Under the pieces are notes generated by a model. It was not told where the DNA came from and did not search any database. It saw only the letters and a program-made list of their open reading frames with translations. DNA of 64,000 nt from contig NZ_CP053538.1 in NCBI RefSeq assembly GCF_013137895.1, positions 3,689,001 to 3,753,000 on the forward strand. The letters run 5' to 3'. Each line of letters opens with the position of its first letter. The stretch's first letter is position 1. The position numbers were made by a program, and so were the translations under genes. Origin of the DNA: Hymenobacter taeanensis (GTDB lineage Bacteria > Bacteroidota > Bacteroidia > Cytophagales > Hymenobacteraceae). Below are positions 7,085 to 16,310 of the stretch, piece by piece.

Positions 7085-8923
7085 TTTTCTAACCAGCCCG
7101 TAACTCTTGCCCAACCCGTTAAAGTCATTATCTGGGATTTGGATGATACGTTCTGGCGCGGTACGCTCTCAGAAGGCGCAGTAGAAGCGCTAGAGGAGAA
7201 TCTGCAGCTGGTACGTGACACGGCAGCCCGTGGCATTGTGCATACCATTGTCAGCAAAAACGACTTTGCTCCCGCCGAGGCTAAGCTGCAGGAGCTGGGC
7301 ATCCGCGACTTGTTTGTATTTCCTCAAATCAGCTGGCAGCCCAAGGGGCCTATCATCAAGCAGCTGCTGGAGCAAATGCAGCTGCGGGCACCCAACGCGC
7401 TGTTTCTGGATGACAACTCCATGAACCGCGCCGAAGCTCTGTACTACAGCCCCGAGCTGCAGGTAGCCGACCCCGCCGACCTGGCTCAGCTGGCCCCACT
7501 GCTCCGCGCCAGCGGCAAGCCCGACCCCGGGTTCTCGCGCCTGGAGCAGTACAAGCTGCTGGAGCGCCAGCAGGAAGCCCGCGCCGCCTACGACGATAAT
7601 CTGGCGTTCCTGCGTGACGCTCAGGTGCGCATTGAGTTCCGGGAAGGCCCCAGCGTAGCACCCGACTCAAGTCGCATGGAGGAGCTGATTAACCGCTCCA
7701 ACCAGCTTAACTTCACCAAGCGGCGCGTCATGAAGGAAGAACTGGCTGCCAGCTTCGAAGACCCTACTCGGCGCTGGGGTACCGTGCGTGCCCGTGACCG
7801 GTTCGGTGATTATGGCCTGGTAGGTATCTACTGCCTAAACCTGTCCGAAAACCGCCTAGAGCAGCTCGTTTTCTCGTGCCGCATACTGCATCTGGGCGTA
7901 GAACAGTTCACCTACGCACACCTGGGATTTCCTGCGTTAGAAGTTCAAGGCGAAGTCGCGACTATTCTCAATACCACCGACAAGCCCGACTGGATTGCTA
8001 TTGATACCGCGCCGGCAACTACAAACAGGCCTACACCTCCTGCTGCTACCAACTCTGGCTCAAAGCTGCGGGTGCTGCTAAAAGGCGGCTGCGACCTTGG
8101 CCAATTGACGCCGTTTCTGCAGGCGTTTCAGTTGGAGGTAGAGGAGGAGTTTAACTACAACAACGAAAACCAGATTCCCGTCCATGTGGAGCATACGGCC
8201 TTGCTCCGCGCGGGCCGCGAGTGGCCTAGGGCCGAGCAGCAGCGCCTGGCCGCGGCCCTGCCGTTTCTCGGGCAAGAGGCTTTCGACACGAAGCTCTGGG
8301 ACGCGCAGTACGAAGTACTGGTGTATAGCCCGCTCATGGACTACACGCAGGAGCTGTACCGCGAAAAAGCCACTGGCCTAGAAGTACCTTTCGGCGCCTA
8401 TCAGGATATAACGGCCCTAGATCCGGCCGCTCAAGCTGCGAAGTACGCACAACGCCGTTTTCGTGGGATGGACGAAGCTTTTTTACGTCGCTTTCAGCAA
8501 GAATTTGAATTTCTGGGCCAGATTTCGCCCTCTCGTTTTCAGGAAAACCTACGGTGGCTACGGGCTCAGGTGCCCACTCAAGTGCCCATTTTCTTCCTAA
8601 ACGGAGCGGAAATAGAAGTACCCGGCTCCGGCGAAACCGGGGCCGCCGCCCGTCAGGCCCAAATGAACCAGGCGCTGGAGAAATTTGTGACGGCGGCAGA
8701 AAACTGCTACATCGTGGATGTGCGCAGCTTCATCAAAACGTCCGCTGACGTCACCAATAACCTGCGCCATTACCACCGCCAGCATTACCGCACTCTGGCT
8801 CAGCGCCTCGCCGAGGCCATAGGCCAGTGGCACGGCCGCCAACTGGAGCGCTCCGGCTGGGTTGATTTAAAAGCCCGCGCCGCCAGCCTGGTGCCTGGCA
8901 AGCTGCGCGGTCTTTTCAAATAA
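7076..8923 (+). CDS. HAD-IIIC/FkbH-like protein with C-terminal SGNH-like domain
   Basis: 615 aa. Residues about 10-150 form a HAD-IIIC domain with the DxDxT motif in IIWDLDDTFWRG, then VSKNDF and LFLDDNSMNRAEA as later HAD motifs. Residues about 190-320 match the FkbH GNAT-like half (NRSNQLNFTKRR, DRFGDYGLVG). The remaining ~290 residues look like an SGNH/GDSL-type hydrolase: VLLKGGCDLGQ as a block-I-like start, FFLNGAEIEV, and a C-terminal HYHRQHYRTLAQRLA. FkbH-like proteins load or modify glyceryl or acyl groups on carriers or glycans; a glycan O-acylation role here is inferred from the adjacent pse locus. It is divergent from pseB. The only ATG that fits lies inside repeat A; a TTG near 7108 is an alternative. 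Confidence 0.8.
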   Translation: MTSFSNQPVTLAQPVKVIIWDLDDTFWRGTLSEGAVEALEENLQLVRDTAARGIVHTIVSKNDFAPAEAKLQELGIRDLFVFPQISWQPKGPIIKQLLEQMQLRAPNALFLDDNSMNRAEALYYSPELQVADPADLAQLAPLLRASGKPDPGFSRLEQYKLLERQQEARAAYDDNLAFLRDAQVRIEFREGPSVAPDSSRMEELINRSNQLNFTKRRVMKEELAASFEDPTRRWGTVRARDRFGDYGLVGIYCLNLSENRLEQLVFSCRILHLGVEQFTYAHLGFPALEVQGEVATILNTTDKPDWIAIDTAPATTNRPTPPAATNSGSKLRVLLKGGCDLGQLTPFLQAFQLEVEEEFNYNNENQIPVHVEHTALLRAGREWPRAEQQRLAAALPFLGQEAFDTKLWDAQYEVLVYSPLMDYTQELYREKATGLEVPFGAYQDITALDPAAQAAKYAQRRFRGMDEAFLRRFQQEFEFLGQISPSRFQENLRWLRAQVPTQVPIFFLNGAEIEVPGSGETGAAARQAQMNQALEKFVTAAENCYIVDVRSFIKTSADVTNNLRHYHRQHYRTLAQRLAEAIGQWHGRQLERSGWVDLKARAASLVPGKLRGLFK

Positions 8924-8937
8924 GACCTATCTAAACG

Positions 8938-9103
8938 TGTCATTGCGAGGAGGCCCGACGGAACAATCCCTCTATCTCACAGCGCCAAGCCATCTTAAGC
9001 GGAAATCTCTTACGCCTGGGCTGGAGGTAAGCACTCTTGAGTGGGACAGCGTTTCGGGCACAGTTAAGGACGGATTGCTTCATTGTAGCTCCTTGCAATA
9101 ACA
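8938..9103. repeat. Intergenic repeat B, copy 1 (about 166 bp, degenerate terminal inverted repeats)
   Basis: The left end reads TGTCATTGCGAGGAGGC and the right end TTGCAATAACA preceded by GGATTGCTTCATTG. Both ends resemble the near-perfect ends of the 168-bp element at 27216-27383, and the lengths nearly agree. It lies between the convergent FkbH-like gene and GT4 gene, without coding capacity. Confidence 0.65.
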
Positions 9104-9125
9104 GCCCAGCCAGCCCACCCTTGAC

Positions 9126-10433
9126 TTACTGCTTCACTAACTCTGCGAGCCGGGCAGTAAGGGCGCGGCGAGAGTAGCGTGCGTGGTTGAGGGCAGGCAA
9201 GTCTAGGTTGGGGTTGAGGCGCCACTGGCCTACCAAGGTTTCCAGCTGGGCTAGCATCACAGGGTAGCCGTCGTAGGGGAGGGCATGGCCGGCGCCGCAT
9301 TCCTCCAGCAAGGTATCGGCATCGGAGCCAATGGGCCCTACGCACAGGATAGGCTTATTAGCCGCCAGGTACTCGAACACTTTGCCGGGCAGGATGCCGA
9401 AGTTGTTGGCTACATCAGGAATGGCCATCAGCAGCACCGTAGAGCGCAACAGGTAGCTTACTGACTCATCGTGAGGGACAAAGGGTATAAACTCCGTTTG
9501 GCCCAGCAAGCCGGCCTGTTCAATTTGCGCTTGTAAGCCACCCGATACTTTTCCTACAAACCGTAGGCGGATGGGCACATCGGGGTGACGGCGGCCACAC
9601 TCGGCGCAGGCGGCCAACAGCTGCTCAATATGGTAGGTTTCGGAGATGGTGCCGGTGTGCGTGATGAGCAGTGCATCGGTGGGCGGCTGGCTAGGTGCCC
9701 GAAAATCGGCTTCGTCGTAGCCATTGGGCACTACCTGAATTTTATCGGCCGTAAGCCTGGGCGACTTCCCCAGGAACAGCCGCTTGGTATTGGGGCTGGT
9801 GACCAGCACGGCATCTGCCTGCTCCAACACCTGGCGCTCGTAGCGGGCATCGAGCCAGCGGGCCGGCGGGGTATGGTTGAGTTCCTTATAATAATAAATA
9901 TCCGTCCAGGGGTCGCGCATATCGGCCAGCCAGCGCAGGCCGTAGCGGCGTTTTAGCTCTAGGCCTATCAGCTGCGAGGAGTGGGGCGGGGAGCTGGTCA
10001 GCACGGCATCAAACTGCTCACCCTGGGCCAGTAAATCGGCCACGGCCCGCAGGGCATAGGCGTTCCAGCCCCGCCGCGCATCCGGTATAAACACGTTGCC
10101 GCGCACGAATTTGAATAGGCGCTGTACCAGGCTGGTTTTGCTCTCGCCCACGAAGCCGCCGAAGGGAACCTGCTTACCCGTCAGTTTCTTATAGCTGTCA
10201 AAAGGCTCAAACGTGCTGGTCCGGATGACGCGTACCCCCGCCGGAATGTCGGCTTCCAGTGAATAGTCTAGCACGGGGTAAGCGCCCTGAGCCGGATCTA
10301 CGGTTATTACAGTGGGCTCCACGCCACACTGTGGCAGGTGCTTCACAAACTTTAGGCTGCGTTGCACACCTGCCCCACCAGAGGGCGGCCAGTAATACGT
10401 AATGACAAGTAAACGAAGCGGACGGATGGGCAC
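9126..10433 (-). CDS. Glycosyltransferase, GT4-like (GT-B fold)
   Basis: 435 aa. It begins LLVITYYWPPSGGAGVQRSL, the typical N-terminal strand and donor/acceptor loop of GT4-type enzymes. The C-terminal Rossmann half contains IQVVPNGYDEADF, LLITHTGTISETYHIEQL, IRLRFVGKVSGG and, near the end, ILPGKVFEYLAANKPILCVG, whose GKVFEYLAANKP corresponds to the conserved nucleotide-sugar-binding E-x7-E region. Cytoplasmic or membrane-associated transfer of an activated sugar in cell-surface glycan synthesis is likely; donor and acceptor cannot be read from sequence. It sits at the end of the pse/FkbH locus, convergent with the FkbH-like gene. Confidence 0.85.
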   Translation of the reverse strand: MPIRPLRLLVITYYWPPSGGAGVQRSLKFVKHLPQCGVEPTVITVDPAQGAYPVLDYSLEADIPAGVRVIRTSTFEPFDSYKKLTGKQVPFGGFVGESKTSLVQRLFKFVRGNVFIPDARRGWNAYALRAVADLLAQGEQFDAVLTSSPPHSSQLIGLELKRRYGLRWLADMRDPWTDIYYYKELNHTPPARWLDARYERQVLEQADAVLVTSPNTKRLFLGKSPRLTADKIQVVPNGYDEADFRAPSQPPTDALLITHTGTISETYHIEQLLAACAECGRRHPDVPIRLRFVGKVSGGLQAQIEQAGLLGQTEFIPFVPHDESVSYLLRSTVLLMAIPDVANNFGILPGKVFEYLAANKPILCVGPIGSDADTLLEECGAGHALPYDGYPVMLAQLETLVGQWRLNPNLDLPALNHARYSRRALTARLAELVKQ

Positions 10434-10649
10434 AGATACTACTACAAGTGGTAAGGGCGGCGAAGGTACACAGCTATAGCCATTCCGGGGTTTTCTGGTT
10501 ACTTTTGGAGGCTAAACCGAGTGGCTGCTTCAGCAGCTACCCTAGCATTTCGCAATAAGGAGGCACACTGTAGCTTTTTGCTAAGTCAACTTACCGCAGC
10601 GGGATACAGAAGATAGTCAGAGAAAAATCAGCGCAAATCAGCGACTCCA

Positions 10650-11999
10650 ATGTTCGATAGTCTCAGTACCAAACTTGACCGGGCCTTTAAAACCCTTAAA
10701 GGCCAAGGCAGCATCACCGAAATCAACGTTGCGACAACCGTAAAGGAAATTCGTCGTGCCCTTGTAGATGCCGACGTTAACTACAAGGTAGCTAAGGAAG
10801 TAACCGATAAGATTAAAGAAGAGGCCATGGGCCGCGACGTGCTCATTAGCGTGTCGCCGGGCCAGCTGATGACCAAAATCGTGTACGATGAGCTCACCGA
10901 GCTCATGGGCGGTGAAAAGCAGGACATTGTCATCAAAGGCGAGCCGGCTGTGGTGCTGCTGTCGGGTCTGCAGGGCTCGGGTAAAACTACCTTCGCCGGT
11001 AAGCTGGCCAGCTACCTTAAAAAGCAAAACCGCTCAGTGCTACTGGTGGCCTGCGACGTGTACCGCCCTGCGGCTATCGACCAGCTAAAGGTGCTGGGCG
11101 AGCAGGTGGGCGTGGAAGTGTACTCAGAGCCGGAGAACAAGAATCCGGTTCAGATTTCGCAGAATGCCATTGAGTACGCCCGTAAAAACAGCAAGCGGGT
11201 AGTCATTATTGACACCGCCGGTCGTCTGGCCGTCGATGAGCAGATGATGAACGAGATTGAGGCCGTAAAACGCGCCATCAACCCCTCGGAAACCCTGTTC
11301 GTGGTAGACTCCATGACGGGCCAGGATGCTGTAAACACGGCCAAAACCTTCAACGACCGCCTCAACTTCGACGGCGTGGTTCTCACTAAGCTCGACGGTG
11401 ACTCGCGCGGTGGTGCGGCCCTTTCCATTCGGGCCGTGGTAGAAAAGCCCATCAAGTTCATCTCAACGGGTGAGAAAATGGAGGCGCTGGATATGTTCTA
11501 TCCAGACCGGATGGCCCAGCGAATCCTGGGTATGGGCGACGTGATTTCGCTGGTAGAACGGGCGCAGCAGCAGTTTGACGAGGAAGAAGCCAAGCGCATC
11601 AACCAGAAGATCCGCAAAAACCAGTTCAACTTCGATGACTTCCTTTCCCAGCTGGAGCAGATCAAGAAGATGGGTAACCTGAAGGATCTGGTGGGCATGA
11701 TCCCCGGCATGGGCAAAGCCATGAAGGACGTAGAAATTGACGATGATGCTTTCAAGCCAATCGAGGCCATTATCAAGAGCATGACGCCCAAAGAGCGCGC
11801 CCAGCCTGAGCTGCTGAACGGCTCACGCCGCCGCCGCCTGGCTAAAGGCTCCGGCACGGATATTCAGCAGGTAAACAACCTGATGAAGCAGTTTGAGGAT
11901 ATGCGTAAAGTGATGCGCACCATGAACAAAATGAGCCAGACCAAAGGCGGCATGCAACAGATGGCCCGCATGATGGGCATGAAAGGTCCCATGCGATAA
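10650..11999 (+). CDS. ffh: Signal recognition particle protein Ffh (SRP54 homologue)
   Basis: 449 aa, typical length. GTPase that binds signal sequences with the SRP RNA and hands ribosomes to FtsY at the membrane. Order: N domain (1-95), G domain with P-loop GLQGSGKTT at 106-114, DVYRPAAIDQL, DTAGRL, and TKLDGDSRGGAAL, then a methionine-rich M domain (about 300-449, ending in a run rich in MxxMxxMxG). The ATG is preceded by an AT-rich leader with no strong Shine-Dalgarno site. It is followed by a 34-bp perfect stem bidirectional terminator. Confidence 0.98.
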   Translation: MFDSLSTKLDRAFKTLKGQGSITEINVATTVKEIRRALVDADVNYKVAKEVTDKIKEEAMGRDVLISVSPGQLMTKIVYDELTELMGGEKQDIVIKGEPAVVLLSGLQGSGKTTFAGKLASYLKKQNRSVLLVACDVYRPAAIDQLKVLGEQVGVEVYSEPENKNPVQISQNAIEYARKNSKRVVIIDTAGRLAVDEQMMNEIEAVKRAINPSETLFVVDSMTGQDAVNTAKTFNDRLNFDGVVLTKLDGDSRGGAALSIRAVVEKPIKFISTGEKMEALDMFYPDRMAQRILGMGDVISLVERAQQQFDEEEAKRINQKIRKNQFNFDDFLSQLEQIKKMGNLKDLVGMIPGMGKAMKDVEIDDDAFKPIEAIIKSMTPKERAQPELLNGSRRRRLAKGSGTDIQQVNNLMKQFEDMRKVMRTMNKMSQTKGGMQQMARMMGMKGPMR

Positions 12000-12030
12000 T
12001 AGCCTCTAAACTGAACTTCGGCTTGGGACG

Positions 12031-12102
12031 CTCCACAGCCCGCTAAACCAAACCGGCCCGGATGCTAACATCCGGGCCGGTTTGGTTTAGCGGGCTGTGG
12101 AG
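12031..12102. terminator. Bidirectional terminator, 34-bp perfect stem
   Basis: 12031-12064 and 12069-12102 are exact reverse complements with a CTAA loop. The stem starts CTCCACAGCC at its base and is closed by CCGGATG/CATCCGG. It lies between the convergent ffh and the T9SS heparinase-like gene, so it can terminate both. Confidence 0.85.
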
Positions 12103-12110
12103 TCTAATGA

Positions 12111-15062
12111 CTATGGAGCGATTAGCACTCGCTGCGGTTTAGCCAAGAGCTGGCCCGTGTTGGCATCCAGCGGCTGCAGAAAATAAACGCCGGCTGGCAA
12201 GTGGCCTACCGATATTTGAGTTTGATCTTGAAAGTGCTGTTGCAGGACAATGCGGCCACTCTGATCCAGCAGGTGCAGGCGCACGTTCTGCTGCACACCC
12301 GAGTACTGAACGGTGAAATGAGAACGAGCCGGAACTGGCACAACCGTTAGCGTCGGGAGCGGCTTTGGTTGCCCCTTCACCACTGCTACCGACGAATAGG
12401 TGAAGCTTCCGTTCTGATCTTGTTGCCGTAACCGATAATATACTTCGCTGGTTGGAGCAGCTGAATCTTGGTAGCGGTAGGTGAATGGAACAGATGTGGT
12501 ACCCTGGCCTGGCACAAAACTCACTGGGTGAAAAGCTGCCTCGGTGATGGCACGCCTCTCCACAGTAAAGCCATGGTTTTGTAGCTCAGTTGCTGTTTGC
12601 CACACCAGCTGCACTCCGTTTGCCTGCCGTGTTGCCGTAAAGTGTACCAATTCTACCGGCAGCGGGCGACTTGCAGAAAGTTGAACCTGAAAGTTGCTGG
12701 CTTCGGTAAATACTATACTCAACTGCTGATTTGCTGCATCATAAGTATACTGATCAACTCCGGGTCCGGTAAGTGAAAGGGGAGCTTCCGCCAAGTTGAG
12801 CAGTAAGACAGTACTGCGGCTTACGTAACCGGCGTACTGGCGGGCACTTACTTTTTGCCAACTGATCGAGGCCCGCCGCGAAGACGACAGCACTTGGTTA
12901 TCGCCATCGCGCAGCAGTTTGCCCTGTTCTAAGAATGCTTGTGCAAACTCTCCGGCGGCATTACAGGAGTAAAACGTAAGTAAAGCATCAGAGCTAACGG
13001 GGGTAGTACCCAGGGTGCCCCCAGTTACCAAAATGGTATCCGCCTGACTGAAAGCGATGTCGTTAAAGTGTCCGTCAGCATTCGTGAGGCCAGCCATTGC
13101 CGTAGTGCTGATAGTGGAGATAGTAGGGGCAACGGATACGTGGGGGTATAGTGCGGCTAAAAACTGTGCTTGCGCCCCTGTACTTTCCACAAGCATGGTT
13201 GTGTGGTTTTCAGTCACGTTATATACCACTTCGTGGGTATTTGTGGCGGTGCTATATGCCGTCAGGCCTGCCGCTGTCACGTGGGCAAGCAGGCTAACAC
13301 CGTTCTTAGTCCAAATGCCCTCATGACCCGTGAACTTGTTCTGAAACTCGCCGGTAGCTGGTGTACCGCCCTCTAACCCGTAGCCATGCAGTTGCCAAGT
13401 AAAGGTATGGTCAGTAGGAGCAGTTACTACATCTGCCAGCAAATAGTAGGCATCGCGAATGAAAAGGCTTTTGCGGGTGATGGTAGCTTCCTTATAAGCC
13501 GTTTGAACTTCGCCATAGGATAATTGTGGCGTTGAAAAGGTGCGCTGAATAGTGGCTGGGGCGTCGTTGGCGGCTCCAGAAGTACCAATGTCGGGACCGG
13601 TGCCGTCTACCAGTAGCATATTGTGGTTGCTGGCATTTCCTACTTCAGCACGACGGTTGTAACTTAGGTAACCGGGGTCCAGCGCCAACAATTGCCCATA
13701 AGCATGCAGGATAAAGCTACCAGCATCGGCTTGGCTATGCCCCCCGGAATTGGTCTGTGCCAGCCCGTTCTTACCATATACGTGCAAGTAATTAGCCAGA
13801 GAGTCCGCCCCTGAGCGAAAGACAAGATTACCACTCTGCGGTAGAGCGGTGAGTCTGGGCTGCGCCGGTTGGGTAGGGGTTAGTTGAGCGGCGAGGTAGG
13901 CTGCCCGCATATCAACGGGCAAGTCACGCAGTTGGGCTGTAAGCGAGTTCATTTGCCGGCCATCCAGTTTGGTGAGTGCCAGCGGGCGTACGTATTGCGC
14001 TTTGCCCGTTAACGCCAATTCTGGCATTCCCATATCAATGTAAGAGTCCTCCAGGGCCGGGAATCGACCATCAGGCATCAATATGCTCGTTATCCAATGA
14101 TATAGCTTGTCGTAGCGTGAGTCAAAATAGGGGTTCTGAATAGTGCGAGAAATGTTCCCGTACGTATAAATACGGCTATCATCGGGCAAAAAGTGACCCA
14201 TAGCTCGGAAGAAGGGCAAGCAGTTTAAAAAAGCATACTTGAAGTAATAAGGCCCTTCTGCATACCCTGCTATTGACTGCGCATCTGATTGACGACCGGC
14301 ATCTTGCCACAGTACGTTATCAATTGTATACATAGCCACATTAATCCAGCTGGTAGGCTGCTGGTTTATGTCGGAACTGCTGGCGTCATTTAATACTACA
14401 GCTGCCATACCGAGTGCCGCAGCCGTCATGAGGGCGTGGTTATTTTTTACCTGTCGATAAAATGTTACACCCAGAAAAGGCTTATTCGACTCCAGGTACA
14501 AGTTGCCGGCAAACTGTTGCAGCTTGGCAGAGCTAGCCTGAAGCAAATCGGCCGATTCACCAGCACCCCGTAACAAATCATACGCAACCAGGTAATCAAT
14601 AAGCTCTTTAGAGCGCCATTGCCACTCCGTGTATGGAGTACCACTAAAGTTGGCAAAGGGCTCAACTGCTGGGTTAAGCTCCTCTAGAAGCGTTTTAGTT
14701 TGAGCAATCAGGGAAGCCCGCTCAGCTACTGACAATTCTATTAGCTGACCTGCCTCACTTTTACGGTTAAGCAATGCTACAAATGCGGCGTTTTTGGCAA
14801 AATTGGCGCGGGCACGTCGGTCGTCCGAAGATGAATTATTAAGAGGGTATGTTCCTGAAGTGCTTGAATAGAGGGTGTTGTATATAGAAAAGCGTGCCGG
14901 ATCCTTTAAAGATTCCCGCAAGCTTGGCACTGCGGAAGCACTCAATAAGGTCCGAGGGTAATCCTGATGAGCGTTTGCCGGACTCCAGCTGCCCGTCTGC
15001 GCAAATACTAAATGGCTCAGGAAAACCAATAAAGCAATTAAGGGTGAGGTTTTTTGACGCAA
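12111..15062 (-). CDS. Secreted heparinase II/III-like polysaccharide lyase with T9SS type A sorting domain
   Basis: 983 aa. A signal peptide (MRQKTSPLIALLVFLSHLVFAQ) leads to an alpha/alpha-toroid region (about 60-400, with FANFSGTPYTEWQWRSKELIDYL) and a beta-sandwich heparinase II/III-like region containing GGHSQADAGSFILHAYGQ and NASNHNMLLVDGTGPD. A Bacteroidota-type module (LPVELVHFTATRQANGVQL) and a C-terminal type IX secretion sorting domain (about 900-983, LTVVPVPARSHFTV to GVYFLQ) follow. It is predicted to be exported by T9SS and to act on an acidic or uronic-acid polysaccharide outside the cell; substrate unknown. It is convergent with ffh. Confidence 0.85.
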   Translation of the reverse strand: MRQKTSPLIALLVFLSHLVFAQTGSWSPANAHQDYPRTLLSASAVPSLRESLKDPARFSIYNTLYSSTSGTYPLNNSSSDDRRARANFAKNAAFVALLNRKSEAGQLIELSVAERASLIAQTKTLLEELNPAVEPFANFSGTPYTEWQWRSKELIDYLVAYDLLRGAGESADLLQASSAKLQQFAGNLYLESNKPFLGVTFYRQVKNNHALMTAAALGMAAVVLNDASSSDINQQPTSWINVAMYTIDNVLWQDAGRQSDAQSIAGYAEGPYYFKYAFLNCLPFFRAMGHFLPDDSRIYTYGNISRTIQNPYFDSRYDKLYHWITSILMPDGRFPALEDSYIDMGMPELALTGKAQYVRPLALTKLDGRQMNSLTAQLRDLPVDMRAAYLAAQLTPTQPAQPRLTALPQSGNLVFRSGADSLANYLHVYGKNGLAQTNSGGHSQADAGSFILHAYGQLLALDPGYLSYNRRAEVGNASNHNMLLVDGTGPDIGTSGAANDAPATIQRTFSTPQLSYGEVQTAYKEATITRKSLFIRDAYYLLADVVTAPTDHTFTWQLHGYGLEGGTPATGEFQNKFTGHEGIWTKNGVSLLAHVTAAGLTAYSTATNTHEVVYNVTENHTTMLVESTGAQAQFLAALYPHVSVAPTISTISTTAMAGLTNADGHFNDIAFSQADTILVTGGTLGTTPVSSDALLTFYSCNAAGEFAQAFLEQGKLLRDGDNQVLSSSRRASISWQKVSARQYAGYVSRSTVLLLNLAEAPLSLTGPGVDQYTYDAANQQLSIVFTEASNFQVQLSASRPLPVELVHFTATRQANGVQLVWQTATELQNHGFTVERRAITEAAFHPVSFVPGQGTTSVPFTYRYQDSAAPTSEVYYRLRQQDQNGSFTYSSVAVVKGQPKPLPTLTVVPVPARSHFTVQYSGVQQNVRLHLLDQSGRIVLQQHFQDQTQISVGHLPAGVYFLQPLDANTGQLLAKPQRVLIAP

Positions 15063-15189
15063 AACAGAGTTAAAATAGTTCTATTAATTGTGATCCTTTA
15101 AAGCTTAGGAATCACTTTAATATTATAAATGTAGTTAGAGTTCACTAGCAAAAAAAACTACTTCAATACTTGAAAATAAACCAGAAAGC

Positions 15190-15229
15190 GAACAACCGCA
15201 TCCTGCTTGCCAAGGGAATGCGGTTGTTC
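15190..15229 (-). terminator. Hairpin downstream of guanine deaminase gene
   Basis: GAACAACCGCAT and ATGCGGTTGTTC form a 12-bp perfect stem. It lies about 40 bases past the guaD stop on the minus strand. No strong T tract follows, so it could also be an mRNA-stabilising hairpin. Confidence 0.5.
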
Positions 15230-15267
15230 TGTTATAAAATTAGCTTATTCAGTGAAATGAGTAAAGT

Positions 15268-15744
15268 CTAATAATCTGTACGGCCCTCTTTCTGCTCCCA
15301 GGTCCGAAAACCTGCGGCAGCCTCATCACGCAACAGCTCCGTCATGGGAATACGACGGTCTGGAAGCGGCTTTTCCAGCTCTTCGTAAATGAACTGATCA
15401 TCGAAGCCAATGGCAGCGGCATCTTGCTTGGTATTGCCATAGAACACCCGACGGGGGCGGGCCCAGTAAATAGCACCCAAGCACATTGGGCACGGCTCGC
15501 AGGAAGTATACAGGTCGCAGTCTTCGAGCTGAAAAGTGCCAAGCGTGGCGCACGCTTTCCGAATTGCGTCAACCTCGGCGTGGCAGGTAGGGTCGTTGGT
15601 GCTGGTAACCTGGTTGAAGCCTCGGGCAATGATTTCACCGTTTCTCACGATTACGGCACCAAAGGGGCCGCCAAAGCCAGCCTGCATTTTATCAATTGAA
15701 AGGCGAATTGCTTCGCGCATAAACTCAGGGTTGGGAGTTTCCAT
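15268..15744 (-). CDS. guaD: Guanine deaminase / nucleoside deaminase
   Basis: 158 aa. Zinc-dependent deaminase of the CDA/TadA superfamily. The catalytic HAE is at 55-57 (Glu57 as proton shuttle) and PCPMC at 84-88 gives zinc ligands Cys85 and Cys88 with His55. GGPFGAVIVRNGEIIA and the C-terminal FDDQFIYEELEKPLPDR resemble the Bacillus-type guanine deaminase, which makes xanthine from guanine, more than TadA, which would have an RNA-binding surface and different tail. Starts at ATG 15744. No obvious partner genes. Confidence 0.85.
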   Translation of the reverse strand: METPNPEFMREAIRLSIDKMQAGFGGPFGAVIVRNGEIIARGFNQVTSTNDPTCHAEVDAIRKACATLGTFQLEDCDLYTSCEPCPMCLGAIYWARPRRVFYGNTKQDAAAIGFDDQFIYEELEKPLPDRRIPMTELLRDEAAAGFRTWEQKEGRTDY

Positions 15745-15974
15745 AGGGGGAGGAAATGATATGATTACTGTTGCCTACAGGCAAAAAACTGCGCAAAATA
15801 CAACGTTCAACAATTGCCTGATGCAAACACACATTGGGATATGAACAGGCTACGCAAATACTCTAGCAGAAATAAACAGCTTTTCTAAAAACCATAGCTG
15901 TGTTTATATGTATCATTAACTGAATAAAAGATGTAAGTGGAAGCGAAGCGCCCGCAAAATTTTTTGTTTTGTAT

Positions 15975-16000
15975 GCAACCTTCGCGGCCAGAAGCGTCTC
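15975..16000 (+). promoter_or_regulatory. Candidate ECF-sigma-type promoter
   Basis: GCAACC at 15975-15980 and CGTCTC at 15995-16000, separated by 14 bases, resemble the -35 (AAC) and -10 (CGTC) elements typical of ECF sigma factors. A transcript starting just downstream would end at the terminator near 16155. Confidence 0.4.
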
Positions 16001-16006
16001 TTATTC

Positions 16007-16155
16007 TTGTAGACACTTGAAACTGTTTGTGTAGTTAGTCATCCGAAGATCAGCTGTCATTTTTGGCCTGATAGTTGAAGAAGACAAAACGAAAGAATAG
16101 TTTTTTAGGTGTTTTGGTTGTGGAAAAGGGGCGGTCTTGTGGACCGCCTTTTTTT
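16007..16155 (+). ncRNA. Candidate small non-coding RNA
   Basis: About 150 bases bounded by the ECF-like promoter upstream and a strong intrinsic terminator downstream. There is no open frame of useful length inside and no resemblance that I recognise to 6S, tmRNA, SRP RNA or RNase P. The existence of a transcript is inferred from the two signals only. Confidence 0.35.
16130..16155 (+). terminator. Intrinsic terminator
   Basis: GGCGGTC-TTGTG-GACCGCC followed by seven T residues: a 7-bp GC-rich perfect stem with a classical U tract. No protein gene ends upstream on this strand within 1 kb, which is why a small RNA is suspected. Confidence 0.8.
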
Positions 16156-16292
16156 ATTATGATTGTGTATGTTAGAGAGTTATAAACTATGGTTTTAGAT
16201 TGAATTGTGAAATTTCGGGCACGTCATATCCAAGGCTAACAGGAGATACTGAATTTTCCCAAGCGGCAAATAGTAGATAGGCAAACTATTGC

Positions 16293-16310
16293 TGATTAGC
16301 GCGCTAATCA
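16293..16310. promoter_or_regulatory. 18-nt perfect palindrome, operator candidate
   Basis: TGATTAGCGCGCTAATCA is its own reverse complement. It lies 249 bases upstream of the small gene at 16559. It may be a dimeric regulator site; no regulator is assigned. Confidence 0.3.

Noticed and set aside
6844..7302. N-terminal extension of the pseB frame by 153 codons
   Set aside because: It translates repeat A and overlaps the FkbH-like gene; the family N-terminus starts at 6843.
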